From Tenacibaculum sp. MAR_2010_89 (GTDB taxonomy: Bacteria > Bacteroidota > Bacteroidia > Flavobacteriales > Flavobacteriaceae): a DNA stretch of 64,000 nt. Position 1 is the stretch's first letter. Each line of letters opens with the position of its first letter. Shown piece by piece: positions 21,789-32,700 of the stretch. The stretch spans positions 992,001 to 1,056,000 of the forward strand of contig NZ_FNUB01000005.1 in the NCBI RefSeq assembly GCF_900105985.1, given 5' to 3'. The position numbers and the translations under genes are program-made. The notes beneath the pieces were generated by a model. The model was not told the origin of the DNA and did not search any database. It worked only from the letters and a program-made list of their open reading frames with translations.

Positions 21789-22652
21789 TTAATTAGTTTT
21801 AGTTAAGTATAAATAGGCATCTTCTAAATTAGCTTGCTGTTTTATGGCATTACTATCAGGTTTTTCAGAAATATATCTAACAATTAAATCGCCGTTTTTA
21901 CGTGTAGTACTTACTATAATATGTGAGTTTTTGAACGCTGTATAATCTTCTTTTGCAATTTTAGTTTCATAAACTTTATCCTGAACTTTTCTTATGATAT
22001 TTTCTTGATGACCTTTTACTATCAAAGAACCATTTTTAAGGATAGCAACTTGATCAGCAATTGTATCAATATCAGAAACAATATGAGAAGATAAAATAAC
22101 AATACAGTTGTTTGCTAAGTCTGAAATTAAATTACGAAAACGAACACGTTCTTCAGGATCTAAGCCAACAGTAGGTTCATCAAAGATTAAAATTTTAGGG
22201 CTATTTATTAAAGCTTGTGCAATACCTACACGTTGTTTCATACCTCCTGAATAACTGCCTATTGGTTTTTTAGCAGCGCCAATTAAATTTAGACCTTCTA
22301 ATAATTGTGTTATTCTTGGTTGTAGATTTTTACCACCAACTCCTTTCATTGCAGCCATGTATTCTAAAAATTCATAAGCATTTAAATTTGGGTATACTCC
22401 GAAGTCTTGAGGCAGAAAACCTAATTGTTTACGTATATAGTTTGCGTCTTTAGTTATGTTGTTTTTATTTAATAAAATAGTTCCATTAGAAGGTTTACTT
22501 AAGGTTGCAATCATTTTTAGTAAGGTAGATTTTCCAGCACCATTAGGACCTAATAATCCTAAAATCCCTTTTTCAATAGTCATTGAAAAATCTTTTAAAC
22601 CGTACTTTTCTTTGTTATATTTCTTTGATATATTTTGTATTTCTAATTTCAT
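21789..22652 (-). CDS. ABC transporter ATP-binding protein
   Basis: 287 aa. Walker A GPNGAGKSTLLK (residues about 35-46), Q-loop LGFLPQDFG, signature YSGGMKQRVGIAQAL, Walker B ILIFDEPTVGLDP and the H-loop in VILSSHIVSDID are all intact, so it should be an active ATPase. Belongs to the CcmA/DrrA-like group that pairs with ABC-2 permeases. It sits between the hydrolase (4-bp gap) and the permease (2-bp gap). Confidence 0.95.
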   Translation of the reverse strand: MKLEIQNISKKYNKEKYGLKDFSMTIEKGILGLLGPNGAGKSTLLKMIATLSKPSNGTILLNKNNITKDANYIRKQLGFLPQDFGVYPNLNAYEFLEYMAAMKGVGGKNLQPRITQLLEGLNLIGAAKKPIGSYSGGMKQRVGIAQALINSPKILIFDEPTVGLDPEERVRFRNLISDLANNCIVILSSHIVSDIDTIADQVAILKNGSLIVKGHQENIIRKVQDKVYETKIAKEDYTAFKNSHIIVSTTRKNGDLIVRYISEKPDSNAIKQQANLEDAYLYLTKTN

Positions 22653-22656
22653 TTTT

Positions 22657-23961
22657 TTATGATTTTATAAGTTTAATAGTAGTTTCTAACCCATTTTGTC
22701 TAAAAATTAATTCTTGAGGTTTTTCAGGGTTTACTTCTAGTTCTACACCAAAACTGCCATTATATAATTTGTTTTTTTCTTTACTTATTAAAATAACTTG
22801 GGCTCCTTGAGCTAAAAAATAAAGATGATTATTTTCTTCTTTAATTTCCATTGTCATTTTCATTCCATGTGAGTTAAATAGGTATTTACCTAATACATTT
22901 TTGAAATCTGAAGTAACATTTTTATTAAAAGAGATTGTATCTGTTTTACCATCTATAAAATTGAAAAGCTCATTTTTAAGCATTCTATTAAAAGGAATTA
23001 TACGAGCATTACTAAATAGAAGAATTAAGTTTTTGTTTTTAGGATTGTAGTATTCTCTAAAAGAATATCCAATGTTGTTACCACCATGGCCAACATATCC
23101 ATCTTTAAATTTCATAATTCCCAAACCATAATTAGCTTCATCAAAAGCAGTAAACTTTTGTAAAGATTTTTCAGAAATCAATGTTCCCTTTTGAAATAAG
23201 TGATTGTAAAACTTTGACATGTCGTTTAAATTAGACGCAACACTTCCTGCAGCATAGGCATAATTAGCAAAGAACCTATAATCTAAATACGATGTTATAT
23301 CTTCTTTTTTGTGAATAGGTTTTGCTAAATTTTTTAGTTTTTTTGATACATAAGGGTAGGTATTTGTCATGTTACAAGGAGTAAAAATCCTTTCTTGTAA
23401 TAAGTTGAAATAACTTTTATCGTTTACTTTTTCTAAAAGATGACCTAATAGAATATAATTAGTATTGCAGTAATCATACTTCCCAATTTTTTTAGGATTA
23501 TTTTTAGGTATTTTATTAAGAAAATTTGAATTATAGAAAGAATCATTTTTTGCATAAAAATCCTTTTCAAAATTTTTCCCTACAATTTCTCCCAAACCAC
23601 TTCTGTGTCTTAGTAATGTTTCAATAGTTAAACTTCCGTCAACATTTTTAATTGGCTGTAAATAAGTCCCAATCGAATCCGATAGCTTTATTGTTCCTTT
23701 TTCAACTTCTTGTAAAAGTAAAATAGCAGTCATTTTTTTAGTAGCGCTTCCAATATTGAAAATAGTATGATTGTTAAAATTGTATTTGCCAGCGTTGGCA
23801 ACTGTAGTTTTACCGTTTTGTTGAACTAATACAGCAACTCCCTGATTTAATTCTTTAATATAAGGTGTGTATTTATCTAATTGTAGTTGTAGTGATTGTG
23901 CATAAATAATAGTAGATGTTATGCTAAAAAGAAAAATAAAGATTGATCTGTGAAATTTCAT
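22657..23961 (-). CDS. Serine hydrolase, beta-lactamase/PBP-like (class C fold)
   Basis: 434 aa. A signal peptide (MKFHRSIFIFLFSITSTIIYAQ) is followed by the beta-lactamase-family motifs: SATK (SxxK, residues about 72-75), YCN (YxN, about 165) and HGG near residue 313. A C-terminal beta-rich extension of about 80 residues follows. Likely a periplasmic peptidase or esterase, not a resistance enzyme, as most relatives are D-aminopeptidase or esterase-like. First gene of the hydrolase-ATPase-permease operon, divergent from the LytS/LytTR pair. Confidence 0.9.
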   Translation of the reverse strand: MKFHRSIFIFLFSITSTIIYAQSLQLQLDKYTPYIKELNQGVAVLVQQNGKTTVANAGKYNFNNHTIFNIGSATKKMTAILLLQEVEKGTIKLSDSIGTYLQPIKNVDGSLTIETLLRHRSGLGEIVGKNFEKDFYAKNDSFYNSNFLNKIPKNNPKKIGKYDYCNTNYILLGHLLEKVNDKSYFNLLQERIFTPCNMTNTYPYVSKKLKNLAKPIHKKEDITSYLDYRFFANYAYAAGSVASNLNDMSKFYNHLFQKGTLISEKSLQKFTAFDEANYGLGIMKFKDGYVGHGGNNIGYSFREYYNPKNKNLILLFSNARIIPFNRMLKNELFNFIDGKTDTISFNKNVTSDFKNVLGKYLFNSHGMKMTMEIKEENNHLYFLAQGAQVILISKEKNKLYNGSFGVELEVNPEKPQELIFRQNGLETTIKLIKS

Positions 23962-23988
23962 AATTAATAGTTTTTTATAATGAACACT

Positions 23989-24007
23989 TCAAAAGTCAAT
24001 CAAAAGT
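23989..24007. promoter_or_regulatory. 11-bp-spaced direct repeat in a divergent regulatory region
   Basis: TCAAAAGT occurs at 23989-23996 and 24000-24007, exactly one helical turn apart, with a related ACAAAAGT at 24051-24058. It lies between the hydrolase/ABC operon and the LytS/LytTR genes. Candidate regulator site; no protein can be assigned from sequence alone. Confidence 0.3.
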
Positions 24008-24147
24008 TGTATTGAAAAAAAGAAGAGTGATAAACCATATTTAAAAAATGACAAAAGTGATTTTTACTATAATCATTGGTAGGAGTATGTTCAAATAAAA
24101 AAAAGTATCTTTCATCATTAAAAAATGGTTATTTTGTAAGTATAATG

Positions 24148-24155
24148 TATGTTTG
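24148..24155 (+). promoter_or_regulatory. Probable -7 box for the LytS/LytTR operon
   Basis: TATGTTTG is an exact match to TAnnTTTG, 23 bp before the kinase ATG. A TTTG lies at 24133-24136, but only 11 bp away instead of the usual 19 or so. Confidence 0.45.
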
Positions 24156-24178
24156 AAGGATGTTTTTAAATAGAAGAA

Positions 24179-25153
24179 ATGAAAAAAATTGATACTTGGA
24201 TTGATAATAAAGTAGTACAAAATGTTTTTGTTTGGGGATGCTTATTCCTAGTGCTAGTAGGTGGAATACAATCAGAAAACAGATTGTCTGCAGCTTTTTA
24301 TGCTATTTTATTTATTGTACCAACTATTTACTCAACTAACTATTTTATTTTACCGTTTTTTAATAAAAAGAAAATTACCTTTTTAATATTCTTTATATTA
24401 AATGGAATTATTTTTACAATTGTTCCTGTATACCTTATAAGTAAATCTTTAAAGCAAACATTAAGTTTAAAAATGTTTTTAAATCTTTTTGGATTTGTAT
24501 TACTAGCAATGGTTTTTGGAATGGCTGTAAAAATTGCAAGAGATAGTTTTTCTCGCCGTCAGCAAGAAAAAGAAGCTGAGTTAAAGTTATTGAAAGCGCA
24601 GTTAAACCCACATTTTTTGTTTAATACATTAAATAATTTATATGGACTATCTGTTGTTAAATCAGATAAGTTACCAAGTTTAATGTTAAAGCTTTCTGAT
24701 TTATTACGTTATAGTTTATATGAAACAAAAGAGGTTTATGTAGCACTTGAAAAAGAATTAAGTTACCTTCAAAATTATGTTTCTCTAGAAAAAATAAGAT
24801 TAGAAGAACAATCTGAAATTAATTTTAAATTAGAAGGTAATTATATAGGAAAACAAATTGCTCCTATGCTATTAATTGTTTTTGTAGAAAATGCATTTAA
24901 ACATTTAGGAGTTAGTTTAGATGAAAAAAGTAATGTTAAAGTGCTAGTCGATGTCACTGATGAAAACTTAAAGTTTGAATGTATAAATTCAACAGATTCA
25001 GGTTTGAAAGAAAATGATTTAGAAAAAGGAAAAAGTGGAATAGGATTACAAAATGTTAAAAAACGATTGAGTTTAATGTATCCTGAAACTCATAAGTTAG
25101 AGATTGTAAAAACAGAAAATGAATATAAAGTGAAATTAATACTTGATTTTTAG
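24179..25153 (+). CDS. LytS/YehU-type sensor histidine kinase
   Basis: 324 aa. Four hydrophobic segments occupy residues about 12-115, followed by a short coiled coil and the His_kinase domain with its phospho-acceptor motif LNPHFLFNTLNNL (residues about 142-154). The ATPase part includes VENAFKHLG (N box) and GIGLQNVKKRL (G box). The stop codon directly abuts the ATG of the response-regulator gene, a typical cognate pair. Likely controls the divergent hydrolase/ABC operon, in line with many LytTR systems that regulate neighbouring exporters (inference). Confidence 0.93.
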   Translation: MKKIDTWIDNKVVQNVFVWGCLFLVLVGGIQSENRLSAAFYAILFIVPTIYSTNYFILPFFNKKKITFLIFFILNGIIFTIVPVYLISKSLKQTLSLKMFLNLFGFVLLAMVFGMAVKIARDSFSRRQQEKEAELKLLKAQLNPHFLFNTLNNLYGLSVVKSDKLPSLMLKLSDLLRYSLYETKEVYVALEKELSYLQNYVSLEKIRLEEQSEINFKLEGNYIGKQIAPMLLIVFVENAFKHLGVSLDEKSNVKVLVDVTDENLKFECINSTDSGLKENDLEKGKSGIGLQNVKKRLSLMYPETHKLEIVKTENEYKVKLILDF

Positions 25154-25867
25154 ATGGAGAACCTCAAATGCATTATAGCTGATGATGAGCCAATAGCTCG
25201 TCAAATATTAGAAAGTTATATTAAAGAATTACCAAATTTAGAGTTAATATCATCGTGTAAAAATTCGTTTGAAGTAATGGCTGTTTTACAAGAAAAAGAA
25301 GTAGATCTACTTTTTTTAGATATTAATATGCCTAAACTTTCAGGTTTAAGTTTGTTAAAAACATTACAACAAAAACCATCAGTAATAATTACTACTGCAT
25401 ATCCTGAATATGCGGTAGAAGGTTTTGAATTATCTGTAACTGATTATTTGTTAAAACCTTTTTCGTTTGAACGTTTTTTTCAAGCTGTCATGAAAATAAA
25501 AAAGAAAGGAGTTATAAAATCAGAAGTGTTTTCTAAAAATAAAGAAGAAGAAAATAGTTCAATCTTTGTAAAGAGTGATAAAAAAATTATTAAACTAAAT
25601 TTTAATGAAATCAATTATATTGAGGCTTATGGAAATTATATAAAAATTTATACAGATAAAAGAATTCTTACTCCACAAACACTTACTGATTTCTTAAAGA
25701 AAATACCGACTAACTTTATAAGAATTCATAAATCATTTGCTATTAACTTTAACAAAATTGTAATGATAGACGGTAATCAAATTGTATTACAAAACGAATT
25801 AAAATTAGCTATAGGGAAATCTTATAGGAAAGAACTTTTACAAAGAATAGATAAAGGTTTAGACTAA
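25154..25867 (+). CDS. LytTR-family response regulator
   Basis: 237 aa. The receiver domain (about 1-120) has acidic residues in IIADDEP, phospho-acceptor Asp in LLFLDINMP, Thr in IITTAY and Lys in LLKPF. The LytTR DNA-binding domain (about 135-235) carries INYIEAYGNYIKIYT and FIRIHKSFAIN. No spacer separates it from the kinase gene. Direct-repeat candidates are present in the divergent promoter region upstream. Confidence 0.95.
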   Translation: MENLKCIIADDEPIARQILESYIKELPNLELISSCKNSFEVMAVLQEKEVDLLFLDINMPKLSGLSLLKTLQQKPSVIITTAYPEYAVEGFELSVTDYLLKPFSFERFFQAVMKIKKKGVIKSEVFSKNKEEENSSIFVKSDKKIIKLNFNEINYIEAYGNYIKIYTDKRILTPQTLTDFLKKIPTNFIRIHKSFAINFNKIVMIDGNQIVLQNELKLAIGKSYRKELLQRIDKGLD

Positions 25868-25891
25868 ATTAGTCAATAACAATAGTTTTCT

Positions 25892-25899
25892 TATTTTTG
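25892..25899 (+). promoter_or_regulatory. Probable -7 box for lspA
   Basis: TATTTTTG matches TAnnTTTG exactly, 19 bp before the lspA ATG and 24 bp after the response-regulator stop. No obvious TTTG -33 box. Confidence 0.4.
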
Positions 25900-25918
25900 T
25901 TGCTATTAAAATAAAAAA

Positions 25919-26491
25919 ATGTCAAAAAAGAACATAGCAATCCTAACAGTAATTTTAGCAATTTTAATTGATCAAATAAGTAAGATATATGTGAAAACAC
26001 ATTTTACTCTAGGTGAAGAGGTAGTTGTTTTTAGCGACTGGTTTAAAATTCACTTTACTGAAAATAATGGAATGGCTTGGGGTTTTGAGTTTGGCGGTAA
26101 ATCAGGAAAATTATTTTTAACGTTATTTAGACTAGTAGCTGTAACAGGTATTATATATTGGTTAATACAAAGTATAAAAAGAAAAACACATAACGCAGTA
26201 ATTATAGCTATAGCCTTAATTTTAGCTGGAGCAGTTGGTAATATTATAGATTCAGTGTTTTATGGTGTTATTTTCGATTCTTCTATGCATAAAGTAGCTA
26301 CGTTATTTGCTGATAAGCCTTATGGAGAATTATTTTATGGTAAAGTAGTTGATATGCTTTATTTTCCAATATATGAGGGTGAAAGTTTTACTTTTTTTAA
26401 TGCTATTTTTAATGGTGCAGATTCTTGGATTACTATAGGAGTAATTTTACTTTTTATATTTAATAAGCAAGCTTTTCCTAAAGAAAACTAG
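25919..26491 (+). CDS. lspA: Lipoprotein signal peptidase (signal peptidase II)
   Basis: 190 aa inner-membrane protease that cleaves prolipoprotein signal peptides before the lipidated Cys. Four membrane helices are visible. Conserved blocks are LIDQISK (helix 1), TENNGMAWG, the first catalytic Asp region GNIIDSVFYG and the second FNGADSWITIG. An insert of about 40 residues between the Asp motifs (KVATLFADKPYGELFYG) is usual in Bacteroidota LspA. In many Flavobacteriaceae it follows ileS and the DksA-like gene; here it lies about 10 kb from them. Confidence 0.96.
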   Translation: MSKKNIAILTVILAILIDQISKIYVKTHFTLGEEVVVFSDWFKIHFTENNGMAWGFEFGGKSGKLFLTLFRLVAVTGIIYWLIQSIKRKTHNAVIIAIALILAGAVGNIIDSVFYGVIFDSSMHKVATLFADKPYGELFYGKVVDMLYFPIYEGESFTFFNAIFNGADSWITIGVILLFIFNKQAFPKEN

Positions 26492-26762
26492 TTTTAATTT
26501 TTATTTTTTCATTGCTGATCTAGAGTAGGTTAGGTGATTAATTATTTCTTTTTTTTTTGTAAATGTTAAATTTTTGTGTATATTAGCAATCAATTAGAGT
26601 AATATTGTCCCCCACACAATATTTTACACTTAAAGAAATTTACTCTTTTCATTATACTATAATTTTAGTATAATCTTTTACTATTTACTTTTTACTGAAA
26701 ATGAATAATTAACTTTTAAAGTTTTAAAAGTTCAATTATTAATCTAATCTAATCCCCAAATT
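26492..26762. other. Leader region of the second giant adhesin gene
   Basis: About 271 bp, very AT-rich, with T-rich tracts and a TTTTTTTTTG/AATTTTTG pair near 26551-26576 that only loosely resembles a promoter. No ORF or RNA gene is recognised. Confidence 0.5.
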
Positions 26763-29700
26763 ATGATTAAAAAGTATTCGTTCAGTAATCATTCTTTTTT
26801 ATTGTTTGTTACATTTCTATTATTAGGAATAGGTACCTTGTTTTCTCAAGCAACCTATACAACAAATCCTTCAGCAGCAGCAATTGCAGCAGAATTACAA
26901 TCGTCTGGTATCATTATTAGCAATCCAGTAATAACCTCTGGTACGGCTAATCAACTTGGTATATTTTCAAGCGGAACTACAAGTGCAAGTTTAGAGATAG
27001 ATAGCGGTGTTGCTTTTACAACTTCGTCTATAGCAACAGCCTTTAATAATAATAATGTGAATGCATATAATTCTGAAGGGTTTGATGGAGGTTTCCCTTT
27101 TACTGATGAAGATTTAACAAATATTAATGCTACAGCTAACAGAGATGTTGTAGTTTTTGAGTTTGATTTTGTAGCCCAGCCAAACTATGTAGGTGTTTTG
27201 GTTGAGTATCAATTTGGTTCAGAGGAGTACCCTGATTATGTAGGGTCAGTTTTTAATGATGTTTTTGGTTTTTTTGTATCTGATCCTACTGGTTCTGATC
27301 CTTCTGTACCAGATGGGGATGTTAATTTAAATAACTTTTATGATTTTGGGGAAACACCAGCTTTAAATTTAGCAGTTGTACCTGGTACTTCTAATGCTGT
27401 ATCAATTAATAATTTAAATGCAGGTTTTAAAGGGTGTGCACAAGATGGGGTAACTCCAGTCGATTTAACACAATCTGCTTTATATATTAACAATGGACAT
27501 AACCCTGACAATGATGCTGATCCTAATAATACAGCTTCATGTAGCTTAAATGATCAAATAAAACCTATTCACACAGAATTTAATGGAATTACTAAAAAAT
27601 TTACAACAAATATAAACTTAATTGTAGGTGTTACTTATCACATGAAAATAGCAATTGCTGATGTAGGTGATCAAAGTTTAGACTCAGGAGTTTTTGTTTC
27701 AAGTGTAGGTGGGCTTCCAATTATTGTAACGAACGATGACTCTGGAAGTGCTGTTACAACTTCAGGAGGAGTAGCTGTAGCTAATGTTTTAGTAAATGAC
27801 ACTGTAGGAACCGTAACAAATCCTCCTGTAGCAGATGTAGATTTAGTTGAGGTAAGTTCAACAAACGCAGGTGTTAGTTTAAATACAAGCACAGGTGAAG
27901 TTAATGTTGCTCCTGGAACAACTCCAGGCACATATTCATTAGTATATAGCACTTGTAAACCTGCGCCAACTAATTGTAGTTCTTCTACAGTAACAGTAAC
28001 TGTTTTACCAGATGTAGATGGAGATAACATAACAGATTCAGTAGATTTAGATAATGATAATGACGGAATACTAGATATCAATGAAAGACCCTGCTATGCT
28101 TTCTCTGATGATTTTGGAACTGGAACTGGAAGTCCAGCTACTAGTCATCCTAATGTTCCAGCTGCAAATGTAGCAAACGTAAGAGTAGGTACTAATACAG
28201 ATTTCGCAGGACAAGCTTGGTATCAGCCAAATTCTGGCTTAGATGCTGCTGGTAATGCAGAAGGAAAATATATAGCTTTAGATAATCCTATTGGAGTAGC
28301 TCCAGTTTTGGTTTATCAAGAGAATATAACAGTACAGGCTAATGAACAATATTCTTATAGTTTATTTGCTGTAGCAGCAAAAGAAGAAAGTGGTCAGCCA
28401 GCTAGTGCATATCCAGATGTTAGGATGCAAATTAAAGATGGGGTTGGAACAGTTTTACAAACAATTGACACAGGAACATTAACATTAGATTGGCAACGAT
28501 TTGAGTTTTTATTTACTTCTACTACTACAACAGTTACCGTAGAAATATATAATAATAATGCTGATGCAGCATATAATACTTTATTACTAGATGAGATTGC
28601 TATTTCTTTAATTTCATGTGATACAGATAAAGACGGAACACCTGACTATTTAGATACAGATAGTGATAATGACGGATGTCCAGATTCAGTAGAATCTGGA
28701 GGAACAGACGCTACTAAAGATGGAGTTTTAGACGGAACTGGTTTCGATAGTAGTGGTCGAGTAACTGGAGGAACAGGAGGTTATAATGGAGTTAATGGAA
28801 CTGAAATTATTAGTGAAGTGATTTCGAACGTTGTCATAACACCTGATCCGGCTTCAGTTTGTACTGGTAGTAATATAACATTAACAGCTACACCAACTGG
28901 ACTTCGAGTTACTAATTTTGGAACAACCGGAGCAACAGGAGATGATATAACAACAGCTATTCCTTCAGGAGATTATGTGTATAAATGGTTTTTAGGAACT
29001 AGTACTACTCCTTTAACAAATGTAGCACCTTATAGTGGTACTTCTACTGCTTCTTTAGTGATTACAAATGCAACAGCAGGTTTATCTGGTAATAATTATA
29101 GAGTTGAAGTAACATCAACAAATAATAGTTGTCCACAAGAAGATACAGTAGCATTAACGGTTAATACTACTCCAGCAACGCCAGTAGTAAGTGTAACAGC
29201 AGCAAGCTGTTCAAGTGCAGCGGTAGTCACGGTAACAAATTATGTAGCAAGCGGGGTAACGTATACCTCTAGTCCAGCAGGTTTAACCGTAGGAGCTGGT
29301 GGAGTTGTAAGCGGAGGAGTAGATGGAACTTCTTATACGATTACTGCTACTAGTACCAGCGCAGGAAGTTGTCCAAGTACAGCCTCTTCAAGCTTTACTA
29401 ATGATACCGATAGTCAATTAACAGTACCGAGTACGCCAGTAGTAAGTGTAACAGCAGCAAGCTGTTCAAGTGCAGCGGTAGTAACGGTAACAAATTATGT
29501 AGCAAGTGGTGTAACCTATACCTCTAGTCCAGCAGGCTTAACCGTAGGAGTAGGAGGAGTTGTAAGCGGAGGAGTAGATGGAACTTCTTATACGATTACA
29601 GCTACTAGTACAAGCGCAGGAAGTTGTCCAAGTACAGCCTCTTCAAGCTTTACTAATGATACCGATAGTCAATTAACAGTACCGAGTACGCCAGTAGTAA

Positions 29701-32700
29701 GTGTAACAGCAGCCAGCTGTTCAAGTGCAGCGGTAGTCACGGTAACAAATTATGTAGCAAGCGGGGTAACCTATACCTCTAGTCCAGCAGGTTTAACCGT
29801 AGGAGCAGGAGGAGTTGTAAGCGGAGGAGTAGATGGAACTTCTTATACCATTACAGCTACTAGTACCAGCGCAGGAAGTTGTCCAAGTACGGCCTCTTCA
29901 AGCTTTACTAATGATACCGATAGTCAATTAACAGTACCGAGTACGCCAGTAGTAAGTGTAACAGCAGCAAGCTGTTCAAGTGCAGCGGTAGTCACGGTAA
30001 CAAATTATGTAGCAAGCGGGGTAACCTATACCTCTAGTCCAGCAGGTTTAACCGTAGGAGCAGGAGGAGTTGTAAGCGGAGGAGTAGATGGAACTTCTTA
30101 TACGATTACTGCTACTAGTACCAGCGCAGGAAGTTGTCCAAGTACGGCCTCTTCAAGCTTTACGAATGATACCGATAGTCAATTAACAGTACCGAGTACA
30201 CCAGCAGTAAGTGTAACAGCAGCAAGCTGTTCAAGTGCAGCGGTAGTAACGGTTACAAATTATGTAGCAAGTGGTGTTACGTATACCTCTAGTCCAGCAG
30301 GCTTAACCGTAGGAGCAGGAGGAGTTGTAAGCGGAGGAGTAGATGGAACTTCTTATACGATTACTGCTACTAGTACAAGCGCAGGAAGTTGTCCAAGTAC
30401 GGCCTCTTCAAGCTTTACTAATGATACCGATAGTCAATTAAACAGTACCGAGTACACCGCAGTAAGTGTAACAGCAGCAAGCTGTTCAAGTGCAGCGGTA
30501 GTAACGGTAACAAATTATGTAGCAAGTGGTGTAACCTATACCTCTAGTCCAGCAGGATTAACCGTAGGAGCAGGAGGAGTAGTAAGCGGAGGAGTAGATG
30601 GAACTTCATATACGATTACTGCTACTAGTACTAGCGCAGGAAGTTGTCCAAGTACGGCCTCTTCAAGTTTTACTAATGATACCGATAGTCAATTAACAGT
30701 ACCGAGTACGCCAGTAGTAAGTGTAACAGCAGCTAGCTGTTCAAGTGCAGCGGTAGTACGGTAACAAATTATGTAGCAAGTGGTGTAACCTATACTTCTA
30801 GTCCAGCAGGATTAACCGTAGGAGCAGGAGGAGTTGTAAGCGGAGGAGTAGATGGAACTTCTTATACGATTACAGCTACTAGTACCAGCGCAGGAAGTTG
30901 TCCAAGTACGGCCTCTTCAAGCTTTACTAATGATACCGATAGTCAATTAACAGTACCGAGTACGCCAGTAGTAAGTGTAACAGCAGCAAGCTGTTCAAGT
31001 GCAGCGGTAGTAACGGTAACAAATTATGTAGCAAGTGGTGTTACGTATACCTCTAGTCCAGCAGGCTTAACCGTAGGAGCAGGTGGAGTTGTAAGCGGAG
31101 GAGTAGATGGAACTTCTTATACGATTACAGCTACTAGTACCAGCGCAGGAAGTTGTCCAAGTACAGCCTCTTCAAGCTTTACTAATGATACCGATAGTCA
31201 ATTAACAGTACCGAGTACGCCAGTAGTAAGTGTAACAGCAGCCAGCTGTTCAAGTGCAGCGGTAGTCACGGTTACAAATTATGTAGCAAGCGGGGTTACG
31301 TATACTCTAGTCCAGCAGGATTAACCGTAGGAGCAGGAGGAGTTGTAAGCGGAGGAGTAGATGGAACTTCTTATACCATTACAGCTACTAGTACCAGCGC
31401 AGGAAGTTGTCCAAGTACAGCCTCTTCAAGCTTTACTAATGATACCGATAGTCAATTAACAGTACCGAGTACGCCAGTAGTAAGTGTAACAGCAGCAAGC
31501 TGTTCAAGTGCAGCGGTAGTCACGGTAACAAATTATGTAGCAAGCGGTGTAACCTATACCTCTAGTCCAGCAGGATTAACCGTAGGAGCAGGAGGAGTTG
31601 TAAGCGGAGGAGTAGATGGAACTTCTTATACGATTACTGCTACTAGTACTAGCGCAGGAAGTTGTCCAAGTACGGCCTCTTCAAGCTTTACTAATGATAC
31701 CGATAGTCAATTAACAGTACCGAGTACGCCAGTAGTAAGTGTAACAGCAGCAAGCTGTTCAAGTGCAGCGGTAGTCACGGTAACAAATTATGTAGCAAGT
31801 GGTGTAACCTATACCTCTAGTCCAGCAGGCTTAACCGTAGGAGTAGGAGGAGTTGTAAGCGGAGGAGTAGATGGAACTTCTTATACGATTACAGCTACTA
31901 GTACAAGCGCAGGAAGTTGTCCAAGTACAGCCTCTTCAAGCTTTACTAATGATACCGATAGTCAATTAACAGTACCGAGTACGCCAGTAGTAAGTGTAAC
32001 AGCAGCCAGCTGTTCAAGTGCAGCGGTAGTAACGGTAACAAATTATGTAGCAAGCGGTGTAACCTATACCTCTAGTCCAGCAGGATTAACCGTAGGAGCA
32101 GGAGGAGTTGTAAGCGGCGGAGTAGATGGAACTTCTTATACCATTACAGCTACTAGTACCAGCGCAGGAAGTTGTCCAAGTACGGCCTCTTCAAGCTTTA
32201 CTAATGATACCGATAGTCAATTAACAGTACCGAGTACGCCAGTAGTAAGTGTAACAGCAGCAAGCTGTTCAAGTGCAGCGGTAGTCACGGTAACAAATTA
32301 TGTAGCAAGCGGTGTAACCTATACCTCTAGTCCAGCAGGTTAACCGTAGGAGCAGGAGGAGTTGTAAGCGGAGGAGTAGATGGAACTTCTTATACCATTA
32401 CAGCTACTAGTACCAGCGCAGGAAGTTGTCCAAGTACAGCCTCTTCAAGCTTTACTAATGATACCGATAGTCAATTAACAGTACCGAGTACGCCAGTAGT
32501 AAGTGTAACAGCAGCAAGCTGTTCAAGTGCAGCGGTAGTCACGGTAACAAATTATGTAGCAAGCGGGGTAACCTATACCTCTAGTCCAGCAGGCTTAACC
32601 GTAGGAGCAGGAGGAGTTGTAAGCGGCGGAGTAGATGGAACTTCTTATACGATTACTGCTACTAGTACTAGCGCAGGAAGTTGTCCAAGTACAGCCTCTT

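Noticed and set aside
22657..23961. Antibiotic-resistance beta-lactamase
   Set aside because: Motifs fit the broad serine hydrolase family; no evidence for lactam hydrolysis, and its operon is an exporter.
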